From positions 1,124 through 8,276 of the forward strand of contig PMBW01000328.1 of NCBI GenBank assembly GCA_003153075.1: a DNA stretch of 7,153 nt, written 5' to 3'. Of this stretch, positions 5,852-7,153 are shown piece by piece. Source of the DNA: Dehalococcoidia bacterium. Lineage in GTDB: Bacteria > Chloroflexota > Dehalococcoidia > Dehalococcoidales > Fen-1064. Made by a program: the position numbers and the translations under genes. Position 1 is the stretch's first letter. Every line of letters starts with the position of its first letter. Below the pieces are notes generated by a model. The model worked only from the letters and a program-made list of their open reading frames with translations. It made no database searches and was not told the origin of the DNA.

Positions 5852-6739
5852 ATGAAGAAAACATCATTACTGCGCGCAGCGCTAAAAGAGCCGGACCTGC
5901 TGTGTGTACCGGTGGTATATGACTGCATGACGGCCCGCGTTGCGGAAACGGTCGGATTCAAAGCAGTTTTCATGCCTGTCAGTATCACAACTATGGTACA
6001 GATCGGTTTACCCCCTATCGGTCTGGCCACGGCAAGCGAAATAATAAATTGCGTTAAATATACGGCAGATTCTGTAAATGTCCCGCTGGTGCTCAGCGCT
6101 GACGACGGATATGGGGGCGCATTGGCCGCCTTCCGGACAACGCAGGAAGTTATCTGGGCAGGAGCGGCCGGGATGTCGATCAGCGACAGGGTCTCGGTCA
6201 TAAAAACTACTGTTCCGCATAATCTCATCCAGGTCCTGTCCAGAGAGGAATATTTGGGGAAGATGGGCGCCGTCGTCGAGGCGCGGAATAACCGGGACAA
6301 GGACTTCGTGATCATTGCCAGAATCGAAGCCGGCGCATTGCTGGGAGACGACGAGGTGATCGCGCGGGCAAAAGGCTGCATAGCGTTAGGAGTGGATGTG
6401 ATCCTGCCCCACTCCAGGCCGAAGGAGTCAAAATTCGGGGTCAGAACCAAAGATGATTTAAAAGAGCTTTACAAGCAAATCGGAACGCCGGAAGTGATGA
6501 TCTGGGGTATGGGGCCGCGCGGGTTTACAGGCAAAGACTACAGGGACGTCGGAGCTAAAATGTGGGCGCCCAACGATTCACCGACCGACGTCGCGCAAAA
6601 AGCTTTGTTTGGGCTTTATCAGGAACTCTATGACACTGAGCGTGAACCAGCGCCCGACGGAACACCGGCCAGACAGTTTTCAGACAAGATTAGAGGCATG
6701 GATTTCTGGCGCGGAATAGAAAAGAAACATTTACCCTGA
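5852..6739 (+). CDS. Isocitrate lyase/PEP mutase superfamily protein, divergent active site
   Basis: This cytoplasmic TIM-barrel protein (295 aa) has the length of PrpB and PEP mutase. Landmarks are RAALKEPDLLCVPVVYDCMTARVAE (near 8-32), GFKAVF (35-40), GLPPIGLAT (52-60), SADDGYGG (82-89), WAGAAGMSISDR (102-113), IIARIEA (154-160) and VILPHS (183-188). Compared from memory with E. coli PrpB, Arg157 and Asp84 match catalytic-site residues (Arg158, Asp87). However, Ser45-Gly-Gly, Asp58, Asp85, Glu115 and the KRCGH cysteine motif are replaced by Pro-Val-Ser, Pro55, Ser82, Ser111 and a Cys-free stretch. LPHS and the C-terminal KKHLP recall PEP mutase/phosphonopyruvate hydrolase rather than PrpB. 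A methylisocitrate lyase function is therefore unlikely. C-C lyase, decarboxylase or P-C chemistry remain open. AAGGA sits 5 nt before the ATG. The gene is packed 16 nt behind the cupin, implying a shared pathway. Confidence 0.85.
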   Translation: MKKTSLLRAALKEPDLLCVPVVYDCMTARVAETVGFKAVFMPVSITTMVQIGLPPIGLATASEIINCVKYTADSVNVPLVLSADDGYGGALAAFRTTQEVIWAGAAGMSISDRVSVIKTTVPHNLIQVLSREEYLGKMGAVVEARNNRDKDFVIIARIEAGALLGDDEVIARAKGCIALGVDVILPHSRPKESKFGVRTKDDLKELYKQIGTPEVMIWGMGPRGFTGKDYRDVGAKMWAPNDSPTDVAQKALFGLYQELYDTEREPAPDGTPARQFSDKIRGMDFWRGIEKKHLP

Positions 6740-6769
6740 CAGGGTTAAACAATTGTTAATTTTTAATTA

Positions 6770-6799
6770 TTGCCGATACGAATCTACGGTTCGTTTAAT
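6770..6799 (+). promoter_or_regulatory. Weak candidate promoter before the TIM-barrel gene
   Basis: TTGCCG (6770-6775, 4/6 to consensus) and TTTAAT (6794-6799, 5/6) are 18 bp apart in the 103-nt gap after the lyase-like gene. A short hairpin, ACCCT/AGGGT (6733-6745), spans that gene's stop codon. The next gene may thus have its own promoter while still receiving read-through. In AT-rich sequence this match could be chance. Confidence 0.25.
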
Positions 6800-6842
6800 A
6801 TTGGTACCGGTCTTTTTAATATAAAAAATAGAGGAGAATATC

Positions 6843-7153
6843 ATGGTGAAATTGGGATCCAGTACTTTTATATTTAATCAATTGGATATTTACGGCGCTT
6901 TCCAGCATATTGCCTGGGCGGGGTTTAGCGGGGTGGAACTGGCCTGTTCGGCCAATGTGCCTCCGCATATCGAATTGAATACTGACAAAGCGTACATCGA
7001 TGAGGTTAAAGCAACCGCCAAAAAGCACGGTTTGCAGTTGTATGCGATCGATGCCGGGGAACCGCCATTCCGCGCTCAGCCTGAAGACGAAAAGATAAAA
7101 TCGATGGCTAAGCTGTTTGATGTCGCAGCAAAACTGGGTATCCCGGTCGTGGC
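6843..7153 (+). CDS. Sugar phosphate isomerase/epimerase-like protein (3' end outside window)
   Basis: The first 103 residues are present and the frame is still open at the window edge. The start MVKLGSSTFIF, then AFQHIAWAGFSGVELACSA (19-37), VKATAKKHGLQLYAID (55-70) and FDVAAKLGIPVVV (91-103), follow the alternating strand-helix pattern of the xylose isomerase-like (AP endonuclease 2) TIM-barrel family. That family includes hydroxypyruvate isomerase, tagatose epimerases and inosose dehydratase. The metal-binding Glu/Asp/His residues lie further downstream, so activity cannot be judged. GAGGAG (6831-6836) lies 6 nt before the ATG. It is the third enzyme in line after the binding protein and suggests a sugar-like or hydroxy-acid substrate. 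Confidence 0.8.
   Translation, partial: MVKLGSSTFIFNQLDIYGAFQHIAWAGFSGVELACSANVPPHIELNTDKAYIDEVKATAKKHGLQLYAIDAGEPPFRAQPEDEKIKSMAKLFDVAAKLGIPVV

Noticed and set aside
5659..6450. Long minus-strand open frame of 263 codons
   Set aside because: It lies antisense to the cupin and lyase-like genes, both of which have clear family motifs and ribosome binding sites. Its translation is low-complexity and Ser/Thr/Ala-rich with no recognisable domain.
5852..6739. Calling the lyase-like gene methylisocitrate lyase (prpB)
   Set aside because: The KRCGH cysteine motif and several acidic active-site residues required for that reaction are absent, and no other methylcitrate-cycle gene is nearby.
1..7153. 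CRISPR array, tRNA or rRNA genes
   Set aside because: There is no regularly spaced direct repeat, no cloverleaf with TTCGA/CCA features and no rRNA-like stretch anywhere in the window.

Overview
The window looks like part of a free-living bacterial genome, probably a member of the Chloroflexota and plausibly a Dehalococcoidia-like lineage. That placement is an inference. It rests on an archaeal-type aspartate-semialdehyde dehydrogenase in an otherwise bacterial setting (Shine-Dalgarno sites, sigma70-type promoters, a lipoprotein signal), and on a solute-binding lipoprotein whose Ser/Thr-rich linker runs into a W-W-D-K...P-Q-Y-G-G-T entry to the binding domain. No rRNA, tRNA, CRISPR array or intact mobile element is visible.

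Layout. Positions 1-364 hold no convincing gene. They contain inverted repeats that look like worn intergenic repeats, and a probable terminator for the next gene. Positions 365-2840, minus strand, carry two lysine-pathway genes transcribed right to left: asd first, then a diaminopimelate decarboxylase (lysA), with a strong 10-bp GC-rich hairpin between them. Positions 2841-3343 are a divergent intergenic region. It has an extended -10 promoter for asd on the minus strand. On the plus strand it has a near-consensus promoter (TTGACA, 17 bp, TGTTATACT) followed by a leader of about 195 nt that can fold like a riboswitch. Positions 3344 to the right edge, plus strand, encode a family 5 ABC transporter solute-binding lipoprotein, a single-domain cupin, a divergent isocitrate lyase/PEP mutase superfamily protein, and the first 103 residues of a sugar phosphate isomerase/epimerase-like TIM-barrel protein that runs off the window.

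How the genes may work together. asd and lysA are housekeeping: Asd makes aspartate semialdehyde and LysA makes lysine from meso-diaminopimelate. The plus-strand genes look like an uptake-and-breakdown cluster: a secreted binding protein captures an unknown small molecule, and three small cytoplasmic enzymes of the cupin, PEP mutase-like and xylose-isomerase-like classes could process it. The substrate is unknown and no permease or ATPase gene is in view. The most unusual items are the lyase-like protein, which has lost most of the acidic metal- and substrate-binding residues of its superfamily, and the structured leader before the binding-protein gene.
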